Shown: one piece after another, positions 30,617 through 38,773 of the stretch
Layout of the letters: each line of letters opens with the position of its first letter
How positions within the stretch are numbered: the stretch's first letter is position 1
Assembly: GCF_004792655.1 (NCBI RefSeq)
Contig: NZ_SRZC01000006.1
Coordinates: forward strand, 1-64,000
From: Palleniella muris
GTDB taxonomy: Bacteria; Bacteroidota; Bacteroidia; Bacteroidales; Bacteroidaceae
Direction of reading: 5' to 3'
Length of the DNA stretch: 64,000 nucleotides
Position numbers and translations under genes: made by a program
The notes under the pieces: generated by a model
The model's database searches: none
What the model was told of the DNA's origin: nothing
What the model saw: only the letters and a program-made list of their open reading frames with translations

Positions 30617-31969
30617 ATGAAAAAACGACCGAAAAAGATGCCTTTATCCGAATGGAAGGTGCTCCTTTTTGCCTCAAAGGATGCGCCACTCGCGCTGCTG
30701 CTGGACTCAATCCCGGCAATGAGGTCACGTGTTACCATAACCCATGACTTCAAAAAAGCAATAGCGGAGATTAACGGCGGCAACTATACTCACGTTATGT
30801 CTGATGTCACTCAACAAGACCCGGTCGCCAGAAGAATCATGACGTGGGTTCATATAAACCATTCCGAGATCGAAACCTGTTTTCTTGGAGTAAATGGTCA
30901 TCCAAGTGGGGAGATTGATATATGGGAACTCTCTAACGGTAAGATTTTCACTCACTCAATAACTGGAGTGGACCCGCTGACCGAGCCGTTGAGTGTCCTG
31001 TATTCCGAAGAAACGCCTCTGAAATGGCTCAGTCATGCAAAATGTGAGTGTCTGCAAGTCCGTGAAAGGCTGAATCCCCGAAAGAATAATGTGGTTTTGA
31101 TAATGGGTGCCGGAGGAACCGGTAAGGCAGTCCTCGCGCAGATTGCCCATTTCAGTAGCCCGCGATGCGAAGGGTTGTTTGTATTTGCCAACTGTAGCTC
31201 AGACAGTAATATCCCCAATGATACTGTATGGACGGTGGAGTGTGAGAACCGATTCCGGAAAAGCGTCAGGCACATGTTCGACCAAGCCGACAAGGGCACC
31301 TTATATATTCATGACATTGACAAACTCGATCGGGTTGCTCAAAAAATTATGTATGAGGAAATCAATAAAGTTGTGGATGCTCCTGTCGCTGACAAGAATC
31401 CCCGTCTTATAATCTGCGCCACAAACAAATACCTTGAACACGAGGTAGGCAACGGAGACTTCTCCGCTGAGTTATACGCGCTTATCAGCGACTTTATCAT
31501 CAACGTTCCTTCTTTAAGCCAGTTTAAGGAGGAATTGCCGATGCTGGCAGACAATCTATTGAGGGCATATTGCCTTACGGCAAAAATTTCAGAACGGAAA
31601 TTCACTAAAGATGCACTGGAGACTATTCGCGCCCATGTGTGGGATGAGAATCTTCGAGGTCTTTATCAAGCTCTCAAACAAAGTTATATGATGGCTGACT
31701 CCATGTATATCAAGCCCTCTCACATGAACCTTACGCCACATCTTGACAGGAATGACTCGCTGATTGACCAGAGCCATAGCATCAAAACAGCTTTGCTGAA
31801 TAACAAAGGGGTTGTTATAAGAGCCGCAAAAGAGCTTGGCATATCAAGAAGCCATTTGTATAATCTCATGACGTTATTAGAAATCACGCATGGATTTGGC
31901 TTGCCCCCTCTAAAGAAAAAACAACGACTGGAAATGAAAAAGAATAAAAACTCCGGAGAAAATAAATAG
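30617..31969 (+). CDS. RteB-like activator with degenerate ATPase motifs
   Basis: 450 residues if started at the ATG at 30617; the earlier in-frame ATG at 30500 adds a Phe-rich stretch with no family character. Residues about 10-110 look like a receiver domain without a clear phosphoacceptor Asp. An NtrC-type AAA+ region follows: GAGGTGKAVLAQ in place of the usual GxxGxGKE, then GTLYIHDIDKLDRVAQKIM. The GAFTGA loop that contacts sigma54 is absent. The C-terminus has a Fis-type HTH (VVIRAAKELGISRSHLYNLM). It is probably a regulator of the conjugative element; loss of GAFTGA argues against sigma54 activation. Confidence 0.72.
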   Translation: MKKRPKKMPLSEWKVLLFASKDAPLALLLDSIPAMRSRVTITHDFKKAIAEINGGNYTHVMSDVTQQDPVARRIMTWVHINHSEIETCFLGVNGHPSGEIDIWELSNGKIFTHSITGVDPLTEPLSVLYSEETPLKWLSHAKCECLQVRERLNPRKNNVVLIMGAGGTGKAVLAQIAHFSSPRCEGLFVFANCSSDSNIPNDTVWTVECENRFRKSVRHMFDQADKGTLYIHDIDKLDRVAQKIMYEEINKVVDAPVADKNPRLIICATNKYLEHEVGNGDFSAELYALISDFIINVPSLSQFKEELPMLADNLLRAYCLTAKISERKFTKDALETIRAHVWDENLRGLYQALKQSYMMADSMYIKPSHMNLTPHLDRNDSLIDQSHSIKTALLNNKGVVIRAAKELGISRSHLYNLMTLLEITHGFGLPPLKKKQRLEMKKNKNSGENK

Positions 31970-31972
31970 AAA

Positions 31973-32132
31973 TCGCCGAGACCACGACCGCGCCTGGCGG
32001 CAGCTTCGCCACCTCGACTTTTGCCGCCTCCATCTTATCAACGGCAATCGGCTCGTATCCGGCTCGCGTGAGCAGGCCCGACATAAGCCGACGGTCGGAT
32101 TCGGAGGCTTCTACAATGAGAATCTTGTTCAT
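31973..32132 (-). pseudogene. Truncated RteB receiver domain
   Basis: From the ATG at 32132 the minus strand reads MNKILIVEASESDRRLMSG, then LPPGAVVVSA: the first ~53 residues of a response-regulator receiver like that of RteB. Homology then stops where the RteB-like gene ends, and the frame continues only as antisense of it. No ATPase or DNA-binding part follows. It is a remnant marking a rearrangement or cargo junction. Confidence 0.7.
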
Positions 32133-32167
32133 TGTTAGATAATTTTTGAATTATTAAAATACACAGT

Positions 32168-32210
32168 CAGATACGTTCCATGAAAGAGCATGAAACGTAT
32201 CTGATTTTTT
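32168..32210. terminator. Hairpin downstream of the phosphatase gene
   Basis: CAGATACGTT and AACGTATCTG arms with an inner CATG/CATG pair form a hairpin, with six T on the plus side and an A/T-rich flank on the other. It should end the phosphatase transcript from the right. Confidence 0.65.
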
Positions 32211-32245
32211 GTAGTTATTTGTCAGAATATCACATAAGTCATGTG

Positions 32246-33169
32246 TTATTTGGTGCGGTTTACTATATGGACCGTTTTGCCATCCTTATCAAGCATATTC
32301 AGTCTGAGATTATTTTTATCGGCGGTTAGGACTGAAAATCCGGGAGAATCATTGCAGAAAACAGTGCCATCAATTTTTTGCGGAGTCCTCGTGAGGGAGC
32401 TGGATGTATTGACCACATAGTCGATTTTTGAATCCGGGCGGCGGATGTGCTGGTAATTGTGGATATGGCCGCAGATATACATGTCCACATTGTGCTTCCG
32501 CAGAATTGTGTCAACTTTCTTCTGCATATCTGTTCGCTCAGATTCCGACTTGTCGGTATAGGCATAGATGGGATGATGACCGACCACAACGATCCAGTCT
32601 TCCGTCGCCTCTGTCAAAGTCTTTTCGAGCCATTGCAACTGGGCTTCGGTATCCTGATTCACAGCATCGGGATATGTGTCGGTCTTTTTCCTGTATTTGT
32701 CAATCAAAGGAGTGGTGTCGAGAAATACCACCTTGACAGTTGTCCCGTCATCTTCAAATGTTTTGGTGTAATATCTTGCAGGCATCTCCCAACGGCGGGA
32801 TATGCCGGAATAGTCAATAACCGCCTGAGTGTTACCGCGATATTCATGGTTGCCGCAGACGGGATACCAGTTCACCATAAGCTCCGGGTGGTCGTAGATA
32901 AGCTCATAGTTGGTCATCCACAACGGGTCTGTCACACTTTCCACTCCGCCGTAGTGATGTGTGTCGCCAAGAGCAAGAATAGCATCGGGTCCTATTTGTT
33001 CTGCAATTCTGCCCATTGTCGCGGCAACAGGCTTCTGGTCATAGTGACCGTTGCGTCCGAGGTCTGACACTACCATCAGGTTCACATCGCCTTTGGCGAT
33101 TTCAGTCTGGGCAATGGCTCCAAAAGAGGGGATGAGAGCCAAAGCCACGATAAGTAATTTACGAATCAT
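32246..33169 (-). CDS. Secreted metallophosphoesterase (purple acid phosphatase-like)
   Basis: 307 residues with a signal peptide (ending GAIAQ near 20). The metal-site motifs are in order: DLGRNG, LGDTHHYGG, GNHEYRG, VVGHHPIY and GHIHNYQH. These are the calcineurin-like/purple acid phosphatase signatures. It should release phosphate from organic substrates outside the cytoplasm. It lies 12 bases after the TonB receptor gene in an apparent operon, inside a phosphate-related cluster. Confidence 0.88.
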   Translation of the reverse strand: MIRKLLIVALALIPSFGAIAQTEIAKGDVNLMVVSDLGRNGHYDQKPVAATMGRIAEQIGPDAILALGDTHHYGGVESVTDPLWMTNYELIYDHPELMVNWYPVCGNHEYRGNTQAVIDYSGISRRWEMPARYYTKTFEDDGTTVKVVFLDTTPLIDKYRKKTDTYPDAVNQDTEAQLQWLEKTLTEATEDWIVVVGHHPIYAYTDKSESERTDMQKKVDTILRKHNVDMYICGHIHNYQHIRRPDSKIDYVVNTSSSLTRTPQKIDGTVFCNDSPGFSVLTADKNNLRLNMLDKDGKTVHIVNRTK

Positions 33170-33181
33170 TGTTTTGTATTT

Positions 33182-35932
33182 TTAGAATGTTACTTTTACA
33201 CCGCCGTTGATTTTCACTCCGTAATATTCCTGCTGCATCGTGTAGTCCTTGCTACCTTGATAATAGCGCAGAGGCTGGTTGAGGAGATTATTGCAGTCGG
33301 CATATACTGTTATTTTTGTTTTACGCCCGAATGTGTAGCTGACGTTAAGGTCCAGATATTTCACGGCATCATAGTATCGGTCGTAGAACGAACTTGCGCC
33401 CATTTCGTCGATAAATGCCGAGGCATAGTTGAATGAGGCTCTTGCGGAGAAACCGCACTTGTCGAAATATAGCGAGAGATTGGCTGTATGCTCGGGAGAA
33501 CCGGGCAAGCTAAGGCCCTTCTCGTTTTCACGACCCTCGAAGTTGAAGTCGGTAATGCGTGAGTGGGTATAGGTGTATGTAGCGTAAAGTCCGAGACACT
33601 TCATCGCCGGTGTGATGAAACTGAAATCGCGCTGCCATGCCATTTCCACTCCGAAAAGATTAGCGTTGCCACCGTTTTTAGGTTGTGTGAACTTAGTCCA
33701 GACAGTACCCTGATACTCCTTGTTATAAGCCACCTCATCAACGATGAATCCTTCTATTCTTTTATAGAAAATTCCGGCGGACACAAGTCCGATTGACTTC
33801 CAGTAATATTCAGCGTTGAGGTCGATATTGTGAGATGTCGTTGCTTTCAGACCGGGATTCCCGATCCTTATCTCATTGTCGCCACGTTTGATATTCATGC
33901 CGGGAACGAGTGCGGAATATTTTGGCCGGGATATGGACTGGTTATAACCGGCACGCAGCATGAAATCCTTGTTGATGTCCCATTTCAATAATAATGAGGG
34001 GAGGAAATTTATATAATTTGAGGTCTCAGGCTCGGTCTTGGAGACGCTGTTGGATTCATCATCGTAATTTCTGCCTATGTAACGCAGTGATGTGTTCTCG
34101 ACACGCAGACCGCCCATAAAGTTAAGGTGGTCGGAAAGTCTGGAATCAATACGCACATAACCTGATGCCACATTCTCCCTCGCATGGAAATTGCCCGCAA
34201 GTTCCTCCGCAATCTGCTCTCGCTCAAACAAATTGGAATCGTCAAGATTGAGGGAGCCAAGAAATTTCTTGTCAACGAATGTGCCGGCCTGATATTTTGA
34301 GGAAGGCATGAATTTGTCGGTACTTTGGTCTGTGGTATGTGCAAGCGCATCTGCGTTAAATGCCTTTTTGTCAAGCGGAGTGTATTCGTAATAGTCTATC
34401 TCCTTATCTTTTGTCTTGTTCACGAACTTGAATCCGAACTTGATTTTTGAGCGTTCGCTAAGTCGGGCCTTGAAATCCAGTGCCGCCTTGAAGTCCTGCT
34501 CCACAATATCCTCCTGCTGCTGTGTAAGCTCTTTGAGCGAAAAGTCATCATTCAAGGTCATTGTATATCCTTCGTCGGGAGTGGCAAATGGCTCTCTCGG
34601 ATTACTCAGGTCGAAGCTGAACCTCTGCGATTTGAGACGGTAGTCGATGTATCTCTCATTCGGGCGTTTCTCCGTAGCCCGTGCATATCCCAGTTTCCAG
34701 TCCATGCCAAGGATACCTAAACGGTTTTCACCTCCCAAAGTGAAATCCATTGTCCGTTGGCGTTCAAGACGGGCGTTTCGTTCGTCACCCGAACCTCCTT
34801 TTGTCTGGACACGCACATCGGCTTTCCCTTCGGGCGTAATGTCTTTGAGTGTTGTCCTGTAACGGTTTTCCCAATCATTGCGGTTGTTGAAAATACCCTT
34901 GAACCAGACCTTGTTGAAGTCATTGAACTTCCAGTCGAGCGACAATGAGTAGCTCTGTCGCTCTCGTGTGACATAATACTGCCTTATCTGATAGTCGTTG
35001 ACATAGATTTTGCCGTCGTCATCCTTTTCCCATATAAATTCTGTATTATATGATCCGGCTGGCGCATTATTATAGGAGGCCGCAAGCATCACTCCGAAGC
35101 GGTCATTGAAGAAACGGTTACCGAGAGTGAGTCCGAAATTCATCTGCGCCTTACGGCTTATCCAGTTGTAGCCTGTTCCCGCTACGGCTCCGACAGTAAA
35201 TCTGTGTGGCGAATTTTTCGTAACGAGGTTGATAGAACCGCCGATGGCATCGCCGTCCTGATCCGGCATAAGTGTCTTGCTGACCTCTATTGTCTGAATC
35301 ATATCGGACGGTATAAGGTCAAGCTGAATATTGCGAATGTCTCCCTCGGCTGATGGCAGTCTTGACCCGTTGATTGTCACTGAACTGAACTCAGCCGGAG
35401 TGCCGCGTACCTGACCGAAGCGGGCCTCGCCCTGATCATACTGCACATTGATACCGCTTATACGTTTCAGAGCGTCTCCGATATTCGAGTCGGGGAATTT
35501 GCCAATCTGGTCGGCAGACACCACATTGGTTATATTGATATTATTCTTCTGGGCATTTATGGCTCTCTGCTGCCCGGAGAAAACGCCGGTCACTACAACT
35601 TCATTCAGATCCTGTGATGTATCCGACATTACAATGTCGTCAACCGTCGATTCTTCCGAAACCACGATTGTTTTACTGACCGGAAGAAAACCGATATACG
35701 TTACTTTCAGATTATGATTCCCGGATGAAAGGTTGGCAAACGAGAAAAAGCCGTCGAGATCCGTAACCGCCGACAGCTTGTTGCCGTCGATGATAACCAC
35801 CGCTCCCGGCAGCGGGTTCTTCTCATTGTCAAGGATGCGGCCTTTAAGTTGTCCGTATTTCGGACTGTCAGCCGCCATAATGGTCAGACTTGAAGCAAGT
35901 GCGACCAAAAAAGTTGATATTACTTTTTTCAT
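33182..35932 (-). CDS. TonB-dependent outer-membrane receptor
   Basis: 916 residues: a signal peptide (about 1-20), a carboxypeptidase-regulatory-like domain (25-95, GQLKGRILDNEKNPLPGAVV), a plug with NVVSADQIGKFPDSNIGDALKRI, VRGTP and TINGSRLPSAEGD, and a long beta barrel ending in Phe (GGVKVTF). The plug signature is that of Caulobacter-type TonB receptors rather than SusC. Pairing with a phosphatase suggests uptake of a phosphorylated compound or its product; the ligand is unknown. Confidence 0.92.
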   Translation of the reverse strand: MKKVISTFLVALASSLTIMAADSPKYGQLKGRILDNEKNPLPGAVVIIDGNKLSAVTDLDGFFSFANLSSGNHNLKVTYIGFLPVSKTIVVSEESTVDDIVMSDTSQDLNEVVVTGVFSGQQRAINAQKNNINITNVVSADQIGKFPDSNIGDALKRISGINVQYDQGEARFGQVRGTPAEFSSVTINGSRLPSAEGDIRNIQLDLIPSDMIQTIEVSKTLMPDQDGDAIGGSINLVTKNSPHRFTVGAVAGTGYNWISRKAQMNFGLTLGNRFFNDRFGVMLAASYNNAPAGSYNTEFIWEKDDDGKIYVNDYQIRQYYVTRERQSYSLSLDWKFNDFNKVWFKGIFNNRNDWENRYRTTLKDITPEGKADVRVQTKGGSGDERNARLERQRTMDFTLGGENRLGILGMDWKLGYARATEKRPNERYIDYRLKSQRFSFDLSNPREPFATPDEGYTMTLNDDFSLKELTQQQEDIVEQDFKAALDFKARLSERSKIKFGFKFVNKTKDKEIDYYEYTPLDKKAFNADALAHTTDQSTDKFMPSSKYQAGTFVDKKFLGSLNLDDSNLFEREQIAEELAGNFHARENVASGYVRIDSRLSDHLNFMGGLRVENTSLRYIGRNYDDESNSVSKTEPETSNYINFLPSLLLKWDINKDFMLRAGYNQSISRPKYSALVPGMNIKRGDNEIRIGNPGLKATTSHNIDLNAEYYWKSIGLVSAGIFYKRIEGFIVDEVAYNKEYQGTVWTKFTQPKNGGNANLFGVEMAWQRDFSFITPAMKCLGLYATYTYTHSRITDFNFEGRENEKGLSLPGSPEHTANLSLYFDKCGFSARASFNYASAFIDEMGASSFYDRYYDAVKYLDLNVSYTFGRKTKITVYADCNNLLNQPLRYYQGSKDYTMQQEYYGVKINGGVKVTF

Positions 35933-36032
35933 TGTGATTGTTTTTTTGTTTCTGATTCACGCTGCAAAATTCGCTAAATAATATTTCATGGGTTTATCAG
36001 ATTTGTTTAGATTTTATGAAATAAATTGTGTC

Positions 36033-36054
36033 ATTAAACTTTTATTAAACTTTT
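36033..36054. promoter_or_regulatory. Pho-box-like direct repeat between divergent TonB and phoB-like genes
   Basis: Two perfect tandem copies of ATTAAACTTTT (11 bp each) lie between the divergent genes. The 11-bp period is that of classical PhoB sites (two 7-bp units plus 4-bp spacer). A TAnnTTTG-type TAATTTTG is at 36087-36094, close to the phoB-like start. Confidence 0.5.
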
Positions 36055-36098
36055 GAGCATTAGGACAGTATTTAACCGATTATTAGTAATTTTGCGGT

Positions 36099-36794
36099 AT
36101 GGAAACAAAAAAGAAGATACTTGTTGTCGATGATGAGGAAGCCCTGTGTGACGGCCTTGGATTCAATCTTGAAGCGGAAGGCTATCAGGTCGACATGGCG
36201 TATAGCGCGGAGGAGGCTCTTGCCCTCAACCTTGCCGCCTATGACTTGATACTCCTCGATATTATGATGGGGGAAATATCCGGGACTCAACTGGCACGCA
36301 TAATGAAGTCAAATCCGGCAACGGCCTCCATTCCCATCATATTCTGCACAGCAAAAGACACTGAGGAGGATATGATTTCGGGACTTGATCTCGGGGCTGA
36401 CGACTATATAATGAAGCCTTATTCTCTTAAAGCTGTACTTGCCCGAATAAGGACTGTGCTTCGCCGTACGGCGGCTTCTGTCGCACTTGCCAAGGCTGAT
36501 TCTGACCTTGTTTCATACAAGGGGCTGGTCCTGTCTGCAAAAAACAAGACCTGCACGGTTGACGGGACGGAGGTGAAAATGCCTAAAAAGGAGTTTGAGA
36601 TACTGCTCAAACTAATCTCCAACCAGGGGCGGGTTTTCACCCGCGCGGATTTGCTTAACGAGATATGGCCTGACGAGGTTGTAGTGCTCGACAGGGTTGT
36701 AGATGTGAACATAACCCGTATCCGCCAGAAAATCGGCATCTACGGCAAGAATATTGTAACTCGCTCGGGGTACGGTTATGGGTTCATTGAATAA
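36099..36794 (+). CDS. PhoB-like response regulator
   Basis: 231 residues. The receiver domain has DD (11-12), phosphoacceptor D54 (LILLDIMMG), T84 and K106 (YIMKPYS). The C-terminal OmpR/PhoB winged helix (about 135-231) includes VKMPKKEFEILLKLISNQGRVFTR, cited as a position, and ends GYGYGFIE. It overlaps the kinase gene by 17 bases. The phosphate context points to a PhoB role. Confidence 0.92.
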   Translation: METKKKILVVDDEEALCDGLGFNLEAEGYQVDMAYSAEEALALNLAAYDLILLDIMMGEISGTQLARIMKSNPATASIPIIFCTAKDTEEDMISGLDLGADDYIMKPYSLKAVLARIRTVLRRTAASVALAKADSDLVSYKGLVLSAKNKTCTVDGTEVKMPKKEFEILLKLISNQGRVFTRADLLNEIWPDEVVVLDRVVDVNITRIRQKIGIYGKNIVTRSGYGYGFIE

Positions 36795-38226
36795 GCTCTC
36801 CTATCCGCAGCGGCTGTTCGTGTGGCTTCTTGGATATTCCTTGCTGATGGTAGGCTGCTTTGTCGTGTTTCAGTATCATAGGGAAAAGGAATTCAAAGCG
36901 GAAGAGATTGACAAGCAGCTCCAGCTTATCAATACATATATTCTTACAGAACTAAGAGAGGGACACTATGTCCCGGATATCAGACTCGACGATTTCAAAC
37001 CGTTTGACGATATCCGTGTCAGCGTAATTTCCGACAAAGGACATATAATATATGACAACACACTTGATTCCCTGCCTAAAACCAACCACCTTGACCGTCA
37101 GGAAATACGGGATGCAATGCTGAATGGCTCCGGCTATGCTGTAAGACGGCACAGCGAGAGTACAGGCAACTATTATTTTTACTCGGCGAGAAAGAGCAAT
37201 GACGGCAATATTGTCCGTACCGCAGTGCCGTATTCCATATCGTTCAGCGGACTATTGCAAGCAGATTACGGTTTTTTATGGATTATGGGGATTATTACAT
37301 TGATTATGTGCATCCTGGGCTATTTCGCAACCCGGAGGGTAGGTCTCCACATAATCAGGCTTAACAAATTTGCCGAGAACGTGGAAAACGGGGCACAGAT
37401 TTCCGATACAGAACCGTTTCCCCACGATGAGCTTGGCGAGATTTCAAACCACATAGTCCGTCTATATGCCCGTCTGCAACAGGCGGTGGCAGACAGGGAC
37501 AGCGAGCATCGTGCCGCTCTTCATGAGCAGCTTGAAAAGGAACGCATCAAAAAGCAACTCACGAACAATATAAATCACGAACTGAAAACTCCCGTAGCGT
37601 CAATCAGGGTCAGCGTGGAAACGATGCTGGCACACAGGAATATGAGCGATGAAAAGCAAACGTTGTTCCTGCAACGCTGCCTTACGAACACGGAAAGGCT
37701 ACAGCGGCTTCTGACCGATGTGTCACTCCTTACGCGCATGGATGACGGAAGCACCTCCATCATAAAGGAACAGGTCAATCTCACTGATATAATAAATGAC
37801 GTGGTTGAGGACCGACAGATACTTGCCGCCACAAAAGGGATAACAATCGAGAATTTTGTTTCCCGCGACATCGTTATGGCCGGAAATTCGCCGTTGCTTG
37901 AAGCGGTGTTCAACAACCTTATCGACAACGCCATTGTTTATAGTGGAGGAACAAGGATAAAAATAGGATTAACCGGTTTGGATAGCGACAAGGTGACGTT
38001 AACATTGTCAGACAACGGTTGCGGTGTACCATCCGAACACCTTCCAAGGCTGTTTGAAAGGTTTTATCGCATCGACAAGGGTCGGTCGCGTGCGGCGGGA
38101 GGAACAGGACTCGGCCTTTCAATAGTGAAAAACGCCGTGATTATGCATGGTGGCGAGATTATCGCCGAAAATAAATGCTCTGGAGGATTATTATTCAAAA
38201 TAACATTTTCAAGGAACTCAAAATGA
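36778..38226 (+). CDS. PhoR-like sensor histidine kinase
   Basis: 482 residues. Two membrane segments (about 12-32 and 160-182) enclose a periplasmic sensor, followed by a HAMP-like linker, the H-box NHELKTPVASIR (His near 265), the N-box NNLIDNAIVYS, and G-boxes SDNGCGVP and GGTGLGLSIVKN. It should phosphorylate the adjacent regulator. Its stop overlaps the mgsA start (ATGA). Confidence 0.92.
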   Translation: MGSLNKLSYPQRLFVWLLGYSLLMVGCFVVFQYHREKEFKAEEIDKQLQLINTYILTELREGHYVPDIRLDDFKPFDDIRVSVISDKGHIIYDNTLDSLPKTNHLDRQEIRDAMLNGSGYAVRRHSESTGNYYFYSARKSNDGNIVRTAVPYSISFSGLLQADYGFLWIMGIITLIMCILGYFATRRVGLHIIRLNKFAENVENGAQISDTEPFPHDELGEISNHIVRLYARLQQAVADRDSEHRAALHEQLEKERIKKQLTNNINHELKTPVASIRVSVETMLAHRNMSDEKQTLFLQRCLTNTERLQRLLTDVSLLTRMDDGSTSIIKEQVNLTDIINDVVEDRQILAATKGITIENFVSRDIVMAGNSPLLEAVFNNLIDNAIVYSGGTRIKIGLTGLDSDKVTLTLSDNGCGVPSEHLPRLFERFYRIDKGRSRAAGGTGLGLSIVKNAVIMHGGEIIAENKCSGGLLFKITFSRNSK

Positions 38227-38669
38227 AGACAAAACTGAAAATTGCGCTTGTCGCTCACGACCAACGCAAAGCCGATATGGTAGATTGGGTAAAATTCAAC
38301 GCCCAATATCTTTCCCAACATGAGCTGGTATGTACCGGCACGACCGGAGGGCTTATAAAGAATGCTTTCTCAGAAGCAGGAATAGATGCTCAAGTCGAAT
38401 GTATGAACTCGGGTCCGATGGGCGGTGATGCCGAAATAGCCGCAATGGTGGTAAGAAACGAGATTGACCTCGCTGTTTTCCTGATAGACGACCTTAATGC
38501 GCAGCCCCACGAGGCGGACATTCAGATGCTTTTGCGTCAATGTCGTCTCCACAACGTGCCGATTGCCTGCAACCGTATAAGTGCCGACCTGATGATTTCA
38601 AGCCGCCTGTGGGATGACCCCACATATAAACCCATCGAACAGAGCTATATACGGTTTGACCGCAATTAA
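38223..38669 (+). CDS. mgsA: Methylglyoxal synthase
   Basis: 148 residues from the ATG at 38223. It converts dihydroxyacetone phosphate to methylglyoxal with release of inorganic phosphate. Catalytic and binding motifs are present: ALVAHDQRK (His), TGTTGG (phosphate loop), GPMGGDAEI (catalytic Asp), QPHEAD (His) and ACNRISAD. The four-base overlap with the kinase gene places it in the PhoB/PhoR operon, which is unusual and functionally suggestive because the family is inhibited by phosphate. Confidence 0.93.
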   Translation: MKTKLKIALVAHDQRKADMVDWVKFNAQYLSQHELVCTGTTGGLIKNAFSEAGIDAQVECMNSGPMGGDAEIAAMVVRNEIDLAVFLIDDLNAQPHEADIQMLLRQCRLHNVPIACNRISADLMISSRLWDDPTYKPIEQSYIRFDRN

Positions 38670-38712
38670 ACTCTCTGACTGTTCGGTAGTTTTAATAAAT
38701 GGTTAAGGATTT

Positions 38713-38747
38713 TGAAATATTCATGAAATGTTTTCTTAGTTACTTTG
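38713..38747 (+). promoter_or_regulatory. Pho-box-like repeat and promoter of the PiT gene
   Basis: TGAAAT is repeated at 38713 and 38724 (11-bp period), followed by TTACTTTG (38740-38747), one base off the -7 consensus. The gene starts 27 bases further on. Confidence 0.45.
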
Positions 38748-38773
38748 CAGCAGAATAAGTAATTAAGACAACA

